NCBI GenBank assembly: GCA_964017065.1
Contig: OZ024785.1
Span: 4,998,588-5,062,587 of the forward strand
Direction of reading: 5' to 3'
Source of the DNA: Haliclona indistincta
Lineage: Eukaryota > Porifera > Demospongiae > Haplosclerida > Chalinidae
Length of the DNA: 64,000 nt
The notes under the pieces are model-generated. The model was not told where the DNA came from and did not search any database. It was given only the letters and a program-made list of their open reading frames with translations. This document shows positions 13,020-23,500 of this stretch, piece after piece; position 1 is the first letter of the stretch; every line of letters starts with the position of its first letter. The position numbers and the translations under genes were made by a program.

Positions 13020-13335
13020 AGGGTTGATGGTCCCCACTGCTGTGATCCAATACTAAGAGTAGATAAAGTAAGGTTAGTACAATTGATGGTTTCTAATGGT
13101 AAATTGTTCCAGAGTTGGGTAACAGAACAGAAGAATAGTTATATTGATTAGTGTGAGCAATAGGAACTTTAAATTGAAACACTAGATCTTAATCTTGAAA
13201 GAGATAAAAGAAGAGGAAGAAGATCAGGAGGAAAATATACAATACTGTGAATAATTTTAAAGAGAGTGGTCAGGGACTGGAAAGATCGACGGTCTTGAAG
13301 AGATTGTAGCTTAGACAGATCAAGAAGGTCTTCAT
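13020..13335 (-). mobile_element. LINE 3' end fragment (CR1/L2-type RT tail)
   Basis: The reverse strand reads like the C-terminal tail of a non-LTR retrotransposon polymerase (SLQDRRSFQSLTTLFKII, then FPPDLLPLL and TQLWNNLPLETI), with several stops. The same fragment recurs at about 35030-35325 and 49015-49325, so it belongs to the amplified unit and is not three separate insertions. Confidence 0.65.
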
Positions 13336-13575
13336 CCGGCTAGTATAGTGTCTAGTCACTCCAGCTAGTGATTCCAATCCATAATAATTATATACGCTAC
13401 TATCTTTATGCTGCTTGAATTATGACATTGCATGAGCCACACCCAACAGTCAAATTCATGTGTTGGCATTTCCTTATTGATTATTAAAATTCATAAACAC
13501 GATAACAATATTCATTATGAGAGATACACTATCTGGGGACTATGTACCTAAACACTACACAGATCTGACTATACT

Positions 13576-14240
13576 TTAGTGTTTTTGCAGTTTCAATTCA
13601 TCTTCTTCTTGAAGTTTAGGTTTGCTGTCTTCTTTCTTGTCTTCGCAGCACTTCCATATCATCAGCACAAGTACAAGTATGAAGAAGAATATGAAGAAGA
13701 CAATTCCTAAAGCAACCAAGACCCATTGCCACCATGTGAGAATCATAGCAGGAGGTATTGAAGCTGATAAAAATTAATGAAGAAAAACAATTTGAATATT
13801 GGAGTATGCTCTTACTACATTGCAAGTTGTCCTCCGAGTTGAATCCAATATTACACATTTTCACATCCCAGTCTGGATTGAGAGCACAAGGCACAGTTCA
13901 TCACACCATACTCTGTGCAGTTGGCTCCTCTCCAGGAGTTGACGCAAGTACACGAGTATCCTTCACCATCACTTGAACATCTACCACCATTTTCACATGG
14001 ATTTGGTGAGCAAGGGCTCCCTCTTGTAGCTAAAATATGAATTATTACTGAGTAAATAAATTATATAAAATTAATTTTATACTCACAGCAATTTTTGTCA
14101 GTGCACACGAGTCAGTGCTGCTAGCACCGATATTACATGTTGCTCCATTCTGACAGGGATTGTTAGTGAGACTGATATGCACTGGAACACATACGCCAGT
14201 GCAAGTTGAGATTGGTTCGTAGCCAGCCATTGGACAAAGA
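13576..14240 (-). pseudogene. EGF-like/transmembrane protein exons, copy 1
   Basis: Three exon-like blocks: an EGF-type exon (about 14086-14240; CxxxCPMAGYEP, then NNPCQNGATC), an EGF-type exon 13816-14029 (CSPNPCENGGRC, then GYSCTC) and a final exon 13576-13763 with one strongly hydrophobic membrane segment followed by a CC pair and a charged Lys/Glu tail. This suggests a type I surface protein with extracellular EGF repeats. The second EGF exon is 214 nt against 213 in the partner copy at 35805-36017; the extra base (gatgtgaaaatg) shifts the frame to a stop, so this copy is broken. The upstream EGF exon lacks its last cysteines in both copies. Confidence 0.7.
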
Positions 14241-15457
14241 AGATCGCATACTTTTCAGGTGCATCGTGAAAAGTCGCTACAAAAGTTTTTGCCTGAGCTG
14301 CATGTGAACTCGTTCGTTAAGATACAGTGCTACAGATGATATTTGGTCATCAATGGTTGGTGGAGGTGGGGATTTGGGTGGTTCAGTTTGTGTTATTTTG
14401 TGTAGTCTGTTTCGCCCTAACGCTAGTGACACAGCATTCATAAGATCACAGTTGGCATGGTACAGCAAAGAGCCAGAACGCCTCTGCCTACACTCAACAC
14501 AGAGAGCTTCTCCAAAATGAAGACTAAGATGTGTCAACAACCACCTGGTTTTGTGTGTGTCGGTGGTAAGCATCTGACCTAATGCTGGAAAACAGGTCGC
14601 ACGTGAGCTCATTTCTGCACAAAAAACTCATAAAGCTCGGGTAACAGCACTACCTCATCGATCTTCATTGATTCTGCGAGCTTCAGTCCTGTGACTCATA
14701 ACACAAGGTCTGCATGTGTATAGTCATCTTTAGTAATGCTATCACCTTGCTTTCTATATGGTAGCTTTCTGCACTGATAACTGTTTAGCAACTACATCAA
14801 AAGGTATTAGCTCCTGATCATTTTGCTGTAGCTGTTTCAGCACTCTGTTGAAGTACAGATAACACATGTAGCAGATAGTGCTACTGGCAGTAAGGTTTAG
14901 TGTATCATCAGTCATATGGCTCAGATAATTATTAATCAATTGTGGATTGCTGCAGTGCCTATTAAAAGCCGTACCTTTTTTGGGTTTTGCACCACAGGAG
15001 CAGCAAGGAGTGGGAGCATTCAAGTGTTGGTACATGCTCAGACAGTGATGTTTGCACAGCGCAAGAGATGTTTGTGAAGCGCTGGCACTGATGCTGAAGG
15101 AAGTGATATTCTCAGAGAAGGTTTGTAGTTGTTCAGCTGTTACTAAGTTAGTGTTGCTGTATAGTAGTTGTTTGCATTGATCTATACAGCATACTTTAGT
15201 GGGCTTTGGTAGTTTTGGTGACCACCTTGGAGTAAAGCTGGAGTTACCCAGGTTTCTTTTAACCTGTTTAATGCATGGCTGACATATGCATGCGTTTTCT
15301 GGCAAATCAGGACAGTTTGCTTTCAACCATTATATGCATGAAATGCCTTCAGTTTGATATGGCAAGGGTGAGTGAATTTAGTGTTACCCTTTCGGCACAG
15401 TGAACAGGAGACACAGTCACTTTCGTGGCACTTTGGAACACGTGCTGGTGTTGCCAT
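14241..15457 (-). pseudogene. Cys/His-rich protein of unknown family, frameshifted copy 1
   Basis: I do not recognise this gene. From an ATG at 15455-15457 it begins MATPARVPKCHESD with many Cys and His residues (for example CVSCSLCRKG). The main open part (14754-15326) carries further pairs (CICQPC, CCSCGAKPKKG, CYMCYLYF). A later block (14277-14612) has CVECRQRRSG and YHANCD. Joining the blocks needs at least three frame changes, near 15325, 14750 and 14640, and the partner at 36241-37464 shares them, so decay came before the duplication. The cysteine spacing suggests zinc binding. It could be a dead transposon protein that landed beside the EGF exons, or a dead lineage-specific gene. Confidence 0.55.
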
Positions 15458-15479
15458 TTACAGCATCTAGAAAATAATT

Positions 15480-16302
15480 ATTATGAAATTATTATATTAA
15501 ATAATAATATATTCTTTTGATATTCATGATCATGCATTATCTCTTTTCTCTGTAGATTGATGCCATCCAGCAGATCATAAGATAGTTACAATCGCTAGGT
15601 TACAATAATTATTAATTTTTAAAATTATTTTCAATGTGTACAGGTTAGCTTTGGCTAGTGCAGGTGCCATGGAAACAACTTACACAAGTAGTGGCCACAT
15701 TGTGTAATGTAAGCATGTCCATGTCCAAGTATCAACAAACTGTGAATCTCATCATCTGAAAAGTCACATTCGTAACCACACTGACGTGCATGGCCTTTAG
15801 TACTCATGTGAAGAGTGTGCATGGTCAGAGCTTTACTCAATCAGGTTTATAATCTGTGACTGTGTGAACTGGTAAATTGTCACTATGCATGTCGAAAATG
15901 TTTTTAAACACAAAAGAGAGAAAAGTTTATAAGTTTTGGAATTAGTACTACTGTAAGGTACAGTTGCATACTAGTAGTTAGCTGTCTGGAGTTGTTTAAT
16001 GTAAATGGCACCAAGAATAGCTGGTAGCAGTGAATAAATTGGACTGAGATGCCTTTCCAACAGTGATCTGTTTATTTCTTATGGCTTTGACAAAGAAGAT
16101 AGTTTGAATTGCAGCTGAATGATAGTAATTCAAGTTTGCAGCTGCGAATCTGCGATTTTAATTATGTACTACGTGTTCGGTGTTTTGTTTCGCGCGAAGT
16201 TTGTATGGGCGTTATTTGACTTCTGATACGGACTGCAGACGAGCGCGGCTGCAGTCTGAGAAGAGCTGGAAGTGTGTTTGACTCCGCGTTCACGGTGTAG
16301 AA
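15480..16302. other. Spacer and 5' flank of FBXO47-like copy 2
   Basis: A short reverse-strand frame (15655-15840) with a few Cys and His residues looks like residue of the neighbouring Cys-rich sequence, and I do not call it. About 145 bp near 15980-16120 are absent from the partner at about 38862. A CG-rich stretch just upstream of the start codon (about 16190-16290) is a plausible promoter region. Confidence 0.45.
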
Positions 16303-19153
16303 ATGAACTCCACCCATCGCCATGTGGCTGCCAGGCCACTGCTGCGCTGCAAGACACCCGACGAGCTGGAAGTGGAGAACCAACCACCGTGCAACACCAA
16401 GAACGACCACCATGACCGCGTCCACTGTCCCGACAAAAGGCAGCCCTGTAACCCGTCCAGAACACTAACACCACGTGTCGTCATTGACAAGCAAACCCTT
16501 AGTAACTTCGAGTCTGTACAAGCGCACAGAAGTTCTCCTTTGTGGAAGCAGCCACAATTTTCACTCGCAGAGGTAGCTACGAGTATGGGCTGGTTTGTGA
16601 CCCTGCCTATCGAGTTGCTGCACATCATTTTTGAACTACTCGAGTTTCGCGAACTCGGTCATATCTCCATGACTTCAAGCAACATTAGTACAGCTGTCCT
16701 GACCTACCTGCAGAGCGCCAGAGGGTTGAATCACGTGATGCCCATAGTCTCAGCAGGGCACTGTAACATAACTATTGTTGATCCAATGGAGTTTAGAGGA
16801 GTTGGTAAGCAACACGATCATTATGTAACTTGTTGCTGCAACTATTCTTATAATTATTCTCAAATTCTTTTCAGCTAAACTGATCAAGTGTGTCACGTCA
16901 TCTCATTCAATTGATCGTCGCTTGGAGACAGCATCATATTTTCTCAATAAGGTAAGCATTAACCACTCGCTCATATTCACAGATGCATGTACTCTTGCTA
17001 TTGTGTGCCATTGTATTTTGACTGATAATAATTATATATTGTCTGGTATTGCATACTTGTAGTTGGAGTCTACTCATTCTACTCTCTGTATTACTGCCAG
17101 TATGTCTCGATGCTATGGGTTCGGACAGCTGTTCCGACAGAGATGCTATGAGTGCTTCGGACAGCTGTTCATTGGATACGTTTCCCAGTGGAGTGAACAG
17201 GAGAAGGCTAGAGCTTACTGCATGGTCAACAAAATAGCCAAACTAGACCAGAGAGTGAGTTGTCCATCTTACTACAAATAATTTACTTGGTTCTTTAAGG
17301 TTTGTTGTACCAAAGTGTTGCATCCCATTCGTTGATTCTCTATTCTGTCTACGTGTCCAGCTCTATGGAAATCAGTTTACTTCTTCATAGTTGCAGAAAT
17401 TGTTTCTGTCATTTCTAGCCTTTTTTGCAGTCAAGGTTTTGTGAGATGATGTAGGGAGTCCTCATTGTATTATAGTACTCTTATTGGATTCTAGTCTGTG
17501 ATTAAACGTGTAAATAAAATCACTAGATTTTTTCATGTCACCTGTTTTATCAGCTACTCACTACTCTCACATGTAAAGCTAGTCAGGGACCAGAAAGGAA
17601 AACGCAGACAAGTATTTTCAATTTAGAGCAAAACCTACATTACACCTGTACCATAAGAAAACTGACTACACATTGTAAAGCTTTCTCCACTATCTCTTAC
17701 TACCCTTAGGTTGAGAGTGTGCTGAGAGTGAGTCCCAATTTTCTCCCATGTCATGAGTTTGACCTGCGGCGGGTCCATCAGTTCATATTCCTCCAGCCAT
17801 CTACCACTGAAGCAGACTATGGTCTCTGGCTCACTAAGATCCTCAAGCCCTATCCTATAAAAGATCAAGCTAGACTACTCTATATACTGACTGGACCAGT
17901 AGATGATGCTGGTTAGTGACATGTGTGAGAAAGAATTGTGTTATTTAGTGATCAATAAATGAGTATTAATTTTAGCTGAAAAGCATTTAATGGGCATTCG
18001 ATAGGACTGCTACACATTCCAACGGTATCATGTAGTGAACTCTCTCATCATTCTGAACAGTTGCAGTTAATGCCATGTTACATGTGTAAAAGATGTCTCC
18101 GTGCATTTTCTCTCCGAAATTTTGACCCCGTTCAGTTTTTGTTGTCCACTGGTGTTTGAATAAGTGAAACTCTTCTGTAGCCTGAACCATTAGCTATAGC
18201 AGTAATGGCAGCTACATAATAATCCCTCTATCTCTCACCCATCCCTCTTTCCTCCCTCTCCCGTCCTCCAGGGTACATATGCTGGTCCATTATGTGTGAG
18301 TGTGTCACATCATCCCCTCACACCACTCACTCCTGTACTAGCTGCTCTAACCTCAAGGATCTAGGGAAGGCTCTGAGAGTACTGCTGACAGTCAGATCAG
18401 CAGAGTGGAGCGCTGATACCATCATTTCCATCTTTTATGAACTTATCTGTAAGTAACCATAAAATAAAATAGTCAGTGTAAAGTTCCAAGTATTAAGATC
18501 AGTCATGGTTTTTTCATTAGCTAAGCCTCAAGCAGTTCAGTTTTGACATTTTACATTAGGACTTTAAGAGGTAGTGACTTTTTGATTCTTGTGATGTGTT
18601 TATTGAGTGTTTTAGTTTCAATATTTCTGTTATATTGTAGATCTGCCTAAAAGCTTGTGTAAAGTTGAGGTAGCTGCTGCTCTGCTGATGTGGAGTGGTA
18701 GTGAGGTGACTCAAGCTATACTTGGTAACATGGCACTCAAGATATCAAGGCTGAACAACTTCATGTACACCTTCGCTCGTGTGTGTGCTGAACAGGACAG
18801 AAAAGAGAACGGCTCACGACATTTGAGGTATAAATACTGTCTTTACTCTACCTACAAACCATTAGTTGCAATAAACTTTATGATAATGTAAAATGCTTGC
18901 CTCTGATTTCACAATTATTGTTTACTTTTAAAAACAATTATTGTCAACTTTAAAAACATGTACACTTCTTGAATTGTTTGCTTACTTTAAAAACAATTAT
19001 TCTTTACTTAATTTCTTTAGGTGGTACATTGAGATTCTGCGTTTTATCATCAGTATTCTGCCCAAGCAGGAAAATAAGGCATTTTTGAGTATGCTCATGG
19101 GTTCATGGCAGAAATACATGACTTTGAGCTGTTCGAGTCCACGAGTGTCATGA
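16303..19153 (+). CDS. FBXO47-like: FBXO47-like F-box protein, copy 2 (489 aa)
   Basis: Seven exons: 16303-16804, 16875-16951, 17063-17254, 17710-17911, 18272-18448, 18641-18827, 19021-19153; 1470 nt, phases consistent. Residues about 98-140 form an F-box (WFVTLPIELLHIIFELLEF), the part that binds SKP1 in SCF ubiquitin ligases. The identity comes mainly from exon 4, where WLTKILKPYPI..QARLLYI matches the conserved core of metazoan FBXO47, and from later blocks (EWSADTIIS, LLMWSG). Human FBXO47 is about 450 aa, so length fits. Family knowledge: FBXO47 acts in meiosis in vertebrates. The last exon ends in a frame giving SCSSPRVS; a neighbouring frame gives an acidic tail like that in the truncated copy at 50.8 kb, so the natural C-terminus may have been lost by a frameshift shared with copy 3. 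Confidence 0.85.
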
Positions 19154-19249
19154 GTGATGAGTCAGGTGAGGATGATTAGTTCCTACACAACTTAGTAATG
19201 CTTCACAGCTACCACACTGTGGACTTGAAAATGGGAAGTGTAATAATTA

Positions 19250-19729
19250 ACCCTCGGCACATGCGCGAGGGTTAAGGTACTTGCTCTGTTATTCGCTGTC
19301 CATCGAGCTGCGATAACTTTTGCGCGCTGGTAAGGTTATGAGCATGATAAGCACGACAATGGCTTGCAATTTGACTCGTGGATTTTGCTAAAGTGCTTTC
19401 CTTCTCGAGTTATGGCTGGCTCACCTTGACGGCATCTTAGCCTCTCTCTGACTACAAAAGAGCGCATAGTTGACTACCTAGGTACTTGTAGATTCCATCT
19501 AAACTGCAGGGCAACTCTGAGAGTGCGTAGACATTTTAGGAAAGAACCTAACACTACAGCAATAGCTACCTACTCACGTGTTCATGGTCACGCCCTTGTG
19601 GTCAGCACTTTGCTGTCTTCTGATTAGCACTACATATAGCTAGCAGGTTGGCACTATAGCTGGTCCAAACCAGGACCTAACACTACAATGTGCATGACAC
19701 ACCACCGAGGGTTTTGTGAAATCTGTTCA
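19250..19729. mobile_element. 480-bp interspersed repeat with TTA target duplication
   Basis: The element starts ACCCTCGGCACATGCG and ends GAAATCTGTTCA, with TTA directly on both sides (19247-19249 and 19730-19732). Related copies: 42020-42499 (same site in the duplicated block) and, in reverse orientation, inside the LINE at 59750-60828, also between TAA/TTA. The first ~25 bp form a hairpin (AACCCTCG..CGAGGGTT), and CCGAGGGTT recurs near the other end. The 3-bp TTA duplication suggests a PIF/Harbinger-type mobiliser. No coding capacity. Confidence 0.75.
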
Positions 19730-20841
19730 TTATAACAGAGGTGTCATGTTAAATTGTGGAGTTTGTACTGTACAATAGAAGAATGGTTTTTGCCTGTATC
19801 TCGCAAGTACGAGCTTGGTGTTATTACCAGTTGTGAGCCTTCTCTTCATGATACAAAGAGTATTAGCAATACACACTCAGAGCACTGCAGCACACCAGTG
19901 TAGAGTGAGTTGTGTACACGTGAATAATTAATTTTCACGAATTTATCTCCTGAATTTAAATGCGCGTGAAAAATACAGGCAGACAAATCTAAATGCTTGA
20001 TCCTCAATTGCACATAATATGCTCTTGTAATACCTTATTGTGATGATGTCACAGAGCTTAGCAAAACATTTCTTGAATCACAGATTCACAATACAACGAA
20101 CAATGAACAACAGAAACTGACAAATTAAATAGAGCAATATCACATGAAATACGTACCGACAGAGAGACAGACAGACAGACAGACAGACAAACTGATGCTT
20201 CGCTATACTCGTCAAGCATACACTACACATTACGACATTCTATTTCTCAATCATCCACTAATAACTTTTGTCACATATCTCTTCCTTCTTATCTCTCCCA
20301 TCTCTCGAAACAAATATTGGTTGGAAGGATGACAATAACAAGTCAAATGGCATTTTTTCGGAGCAGAATCCATAGAAACAGCACTGTTGGGTGTCATCGA
20401 TTGAATGTGACGCAAAGCACGTTTGTGCCCGTCTTAGTGCAAAAAGTGTGCAATATGGGATTTATACCATAGGCGGCGTCTTTGATTTTTGACCTCGGTA
20501 TACTTTGACCCCATTGTTTGATGCCCACATTCACTATAACAATGTTTTATTATTATGTTCTTCTCCAGAAAATGACTACGAAATCACTTCCAATCTTATT
20601 AAGACTCTGACCCAGTTTTTATTAAGTGGATCAGGATCAATGACCCCACCCATTGTCTTACTTGCATTTCTTTGTTGTGCATATAATATGTTGTATCATT
20701 AAATCAAATTTATTCATTGCTTGATCAAATTATTGTGTAGCAAGGAATGGGTTACTAAATTTAGTGCTTTATTGTTGATGTGTGCAGTGTTTGATGTCAT
20801 CCCAACAGCTCCCTCAAAAAGAAGCACAGTACATACACATT
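19730..20841. other. Spacer downstream of FBXO47-like copy 2
   Basis: Shared with 42500-43623 and, more diverged, with 7850-8730 and 50880-51920. It includes the GACA microsatellite at 20158-20192. No gene seen. Confidence 0.6.
20158..20192. repeat. (GACA)n microsatellite
   Basis: Repeated GACA units with a GAGA interruption. Equivalents of different length are near 42928-42966, 8117-8133 and 51272-51303, so it is an old, length-variable tract in each tandem unit. Confidence 0.85.
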
Positions 20842-22062
20842 ATTAGGGAGGCACGGTAGTGCCTCCCTATGTAGGGTTGAACGGAAAAACAAGATGGCGG
20901 CTACATACAATGTATTAGCGTTCCAACGCTGATATATCGCCAGGTGGTGAATTTTATACGTTCAAGGACACTTAGATCTGCTATATGGCGTTGCCCCATC
21001 TTACAGTAGCAAGGAGAGCGCTCTACACTGTTACTAAAGTGACGAACCTAGAAACGGTGAAAATCGAGTTTCGTCATCTTCGTTTTCTTCTTCTTTCTTC
21101 TTTCTTCTTTCTTCAGCGCGCCTAGCGCCTTTACACGAGCAGTGTTGAGACCAAAACACCCACGAACAGTCGTGAAATTCTCCTGGCAGGTGCCTTTTGA
21201 ACTTTGTTTTTAGCGAAACGGTGATATACATTCCGCGAGTTCTCGATCGTGATCCATTGTCAGCTAAGTGTTAGACGCCATTATTGTGATTGCGCAATAC
21301 GCACGTGACCAAGCAGTGGTTAGCGCACGTGACCAAGCACTACCTTGAGTATTCTCCGCGCCGTATGGATCACGGAGAACACATATCTGTCTGGAGTCTT
21401 CGAAGAACGGTAAGATCGTCTGATCGTATATGATCACCATTCTGCGCTTGCCAGATAATTATAACCACCGTACAGATCTACAAACTAGTGTGGGCGGGGC
21501 TCGTATGCAATTTTGCATGCATGTGTATGCGTAGGCGTGCTGATATGTACAGCATAATAATTATTAATTTTAGCTACAAGTTTGTTAATAATAAACAAAA
21601 GCCATCGACAACAGAAAAAGTAAATCAATGGTGGAAACAAAGACGGCTCAGCACGTTCATGATATTGAACTGCACTTCACTAAAAAGTAAAAAGGACACA
21701 AACAAGAAATTAAAAAGATTTCTATCGAAATCAAAAGGATGTAGGGTTGTGAAATCTACCACTGGTTCACAATGTAAACTAACAAGGAACAAGCATGGAA
21801 TGGTAACACGATTGACTTGCTAACAGACCATAGATCCCTACATCAGTGGCTGTGCGCACAAGCTGAATGCACGTCAGGTGTCAGCAGTCAACAGCAACTA
21901 GGTCAACCACAGCAGCCACTGATGTAGGGATCTATGGTCTGTTAGCAAGTCAATCGTGTTACCATTCCATGCTTGTTCCTTGTTAGTTTACATTGTGAAC
22001 CAGTGGTAGATTTCACAACCCTACATCCTTTTGATTTCGATAGAAATCTTTTTAATTTCTTT
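20842..22062. mobile_element. 1.2-kb insertion with a 149-bp perfect-looking hairpin
   Basis: Present only in the left duplication copy; the partner (about 43624) reads straight from cacattat to gctagtatgg. It opens with a short palindrome (AGGGAGGCAC..GTGCCTCCCT, 20844-20867), contains a TTCTTC-type tract (about 21085-21116), and ends with two inverted arms, 21704-21852 and 21913-22061, separated by 60 bp. A frame at 21488-21823 runs into the left arm and is not called. No clear target-site duplication, so the class is unknown. Confidence 0.7.
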
Positions 22063-22726
22063 GCTAGTATGGAATAGCACGCCTGCAACTTTAACTGGGA
22101 TTTGACAGAAGAATAAATCTAGGTGATGAAGAATATTGAACACAAAAGAATATTGAAATAGCTAGTAGTGATCGGGCGGGTGGATGTTAACATTTCACTT
22201 GAGATTGGGCTTCACCGTATCCATGACTGCAAACTTGCGCTGTGAGAACACTATTAACCACCAGCAGCCTTGCAAGACATTGCTGATAATGTGAGTGTCT
22301 ATTTTTACATCTAATCACTCCAACTTGAGGTGTCCATGCCTTCTTGAGGTGTTGGTGACAGGGGCAGTGTGCAAATATGGATTCCAATTCCTATTTACCA
22401 TGCTACGATTCTGTAATCCATAATTTGACTAATGATATTTACCATTATAGGGCTGGGGCACTCATTATTAATTTGGTTGTAATTTATGCAGCCCACTGTC
22501 TCCAAGCTACGTTTATGCAAATTTTAATCAATCTCTGAAATTGAGTGAACTGCAAGCAAGCTTTATCAGTCATGGCTCCAGGTCATAGATATGTCTTCTT
22601 GATGTCTGATTACTATTGGGTCAGTTGAGATGTCAAAATCCCACTGATGTATGCAGAAATTATAGTATACTTTAGTCTAATATTGAGTGTGCGTCTTTCT
22701 CTACTAACTCAATCATGGTTTAACCG

Positions 22727-22957
<231 letters not shown>

Positions 22958-23082
22958 GAGGGTTGATCGAAAAATAATCAAAAGACATCTGTCTCTCACC
23001 ACATAATATTGTATGTTGCTATATTATTATTGCTATAAAATTTCTAATTATAACGTGTGCATTCCCATGTGCAATGGGTCAT

Positions 23083-23251
23083 GAACCAAACACAGCTTGC
23101 AGCAGATGTGTCCCAGTGCATATCTGTGTCACCAGCAATCCCTGTCAGAATGGAGCAACATGTGTGATTGGTACCAACAGCAACACTGACTACACCTGCT
23201 CATGTCCCAGTATTATGGTGGGGATAATTGTACAGGAACGAGAATATAAAT
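23083..23251 (+). pseudogene. EGF-domain exon fragment
   Basis: The plus strand reads CAFPCAMGHEPNTAC, then ICVTSNPCQNGATC and TDYTCSCP, an EGF module of the same family as the EGF/TM exons. One base change of frame just before the last cysteine replaces the expected YGGDNC end. It faces the opposite way to the C2H2 gene beside it. Equivalents: 45213-45411 and 54060-54205. Confidence 0.7.
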
Positions 23252-23500
23252 AAAATTAATGACAAAATTTTCATTTTTTATAACTGTTATAGATCCTTAT
23301 GCAAAACATAAGGATCAAACAAATTTCATACTGTAGCTACATGCATAATGACAGGTCATGTTGATATAGTAATGATGGTTTATGCAAAAGAATAAATATT
23401 GATAGATTATAATAATTATTGTGTGAATAACAAACAGTGTAATACACCACTGCACCCTATAGCTAAAGTAGTTGATCCACTCAATGAAGAGCTGACCAGA

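Noticed and set aside
16169..16628. Reverse-strand frames opposite FBXO47 exon 1 (also at 39060)
   Set aside because: They mirror the GC-rich coding exon; the plus frame has the F-box and the splice sites.
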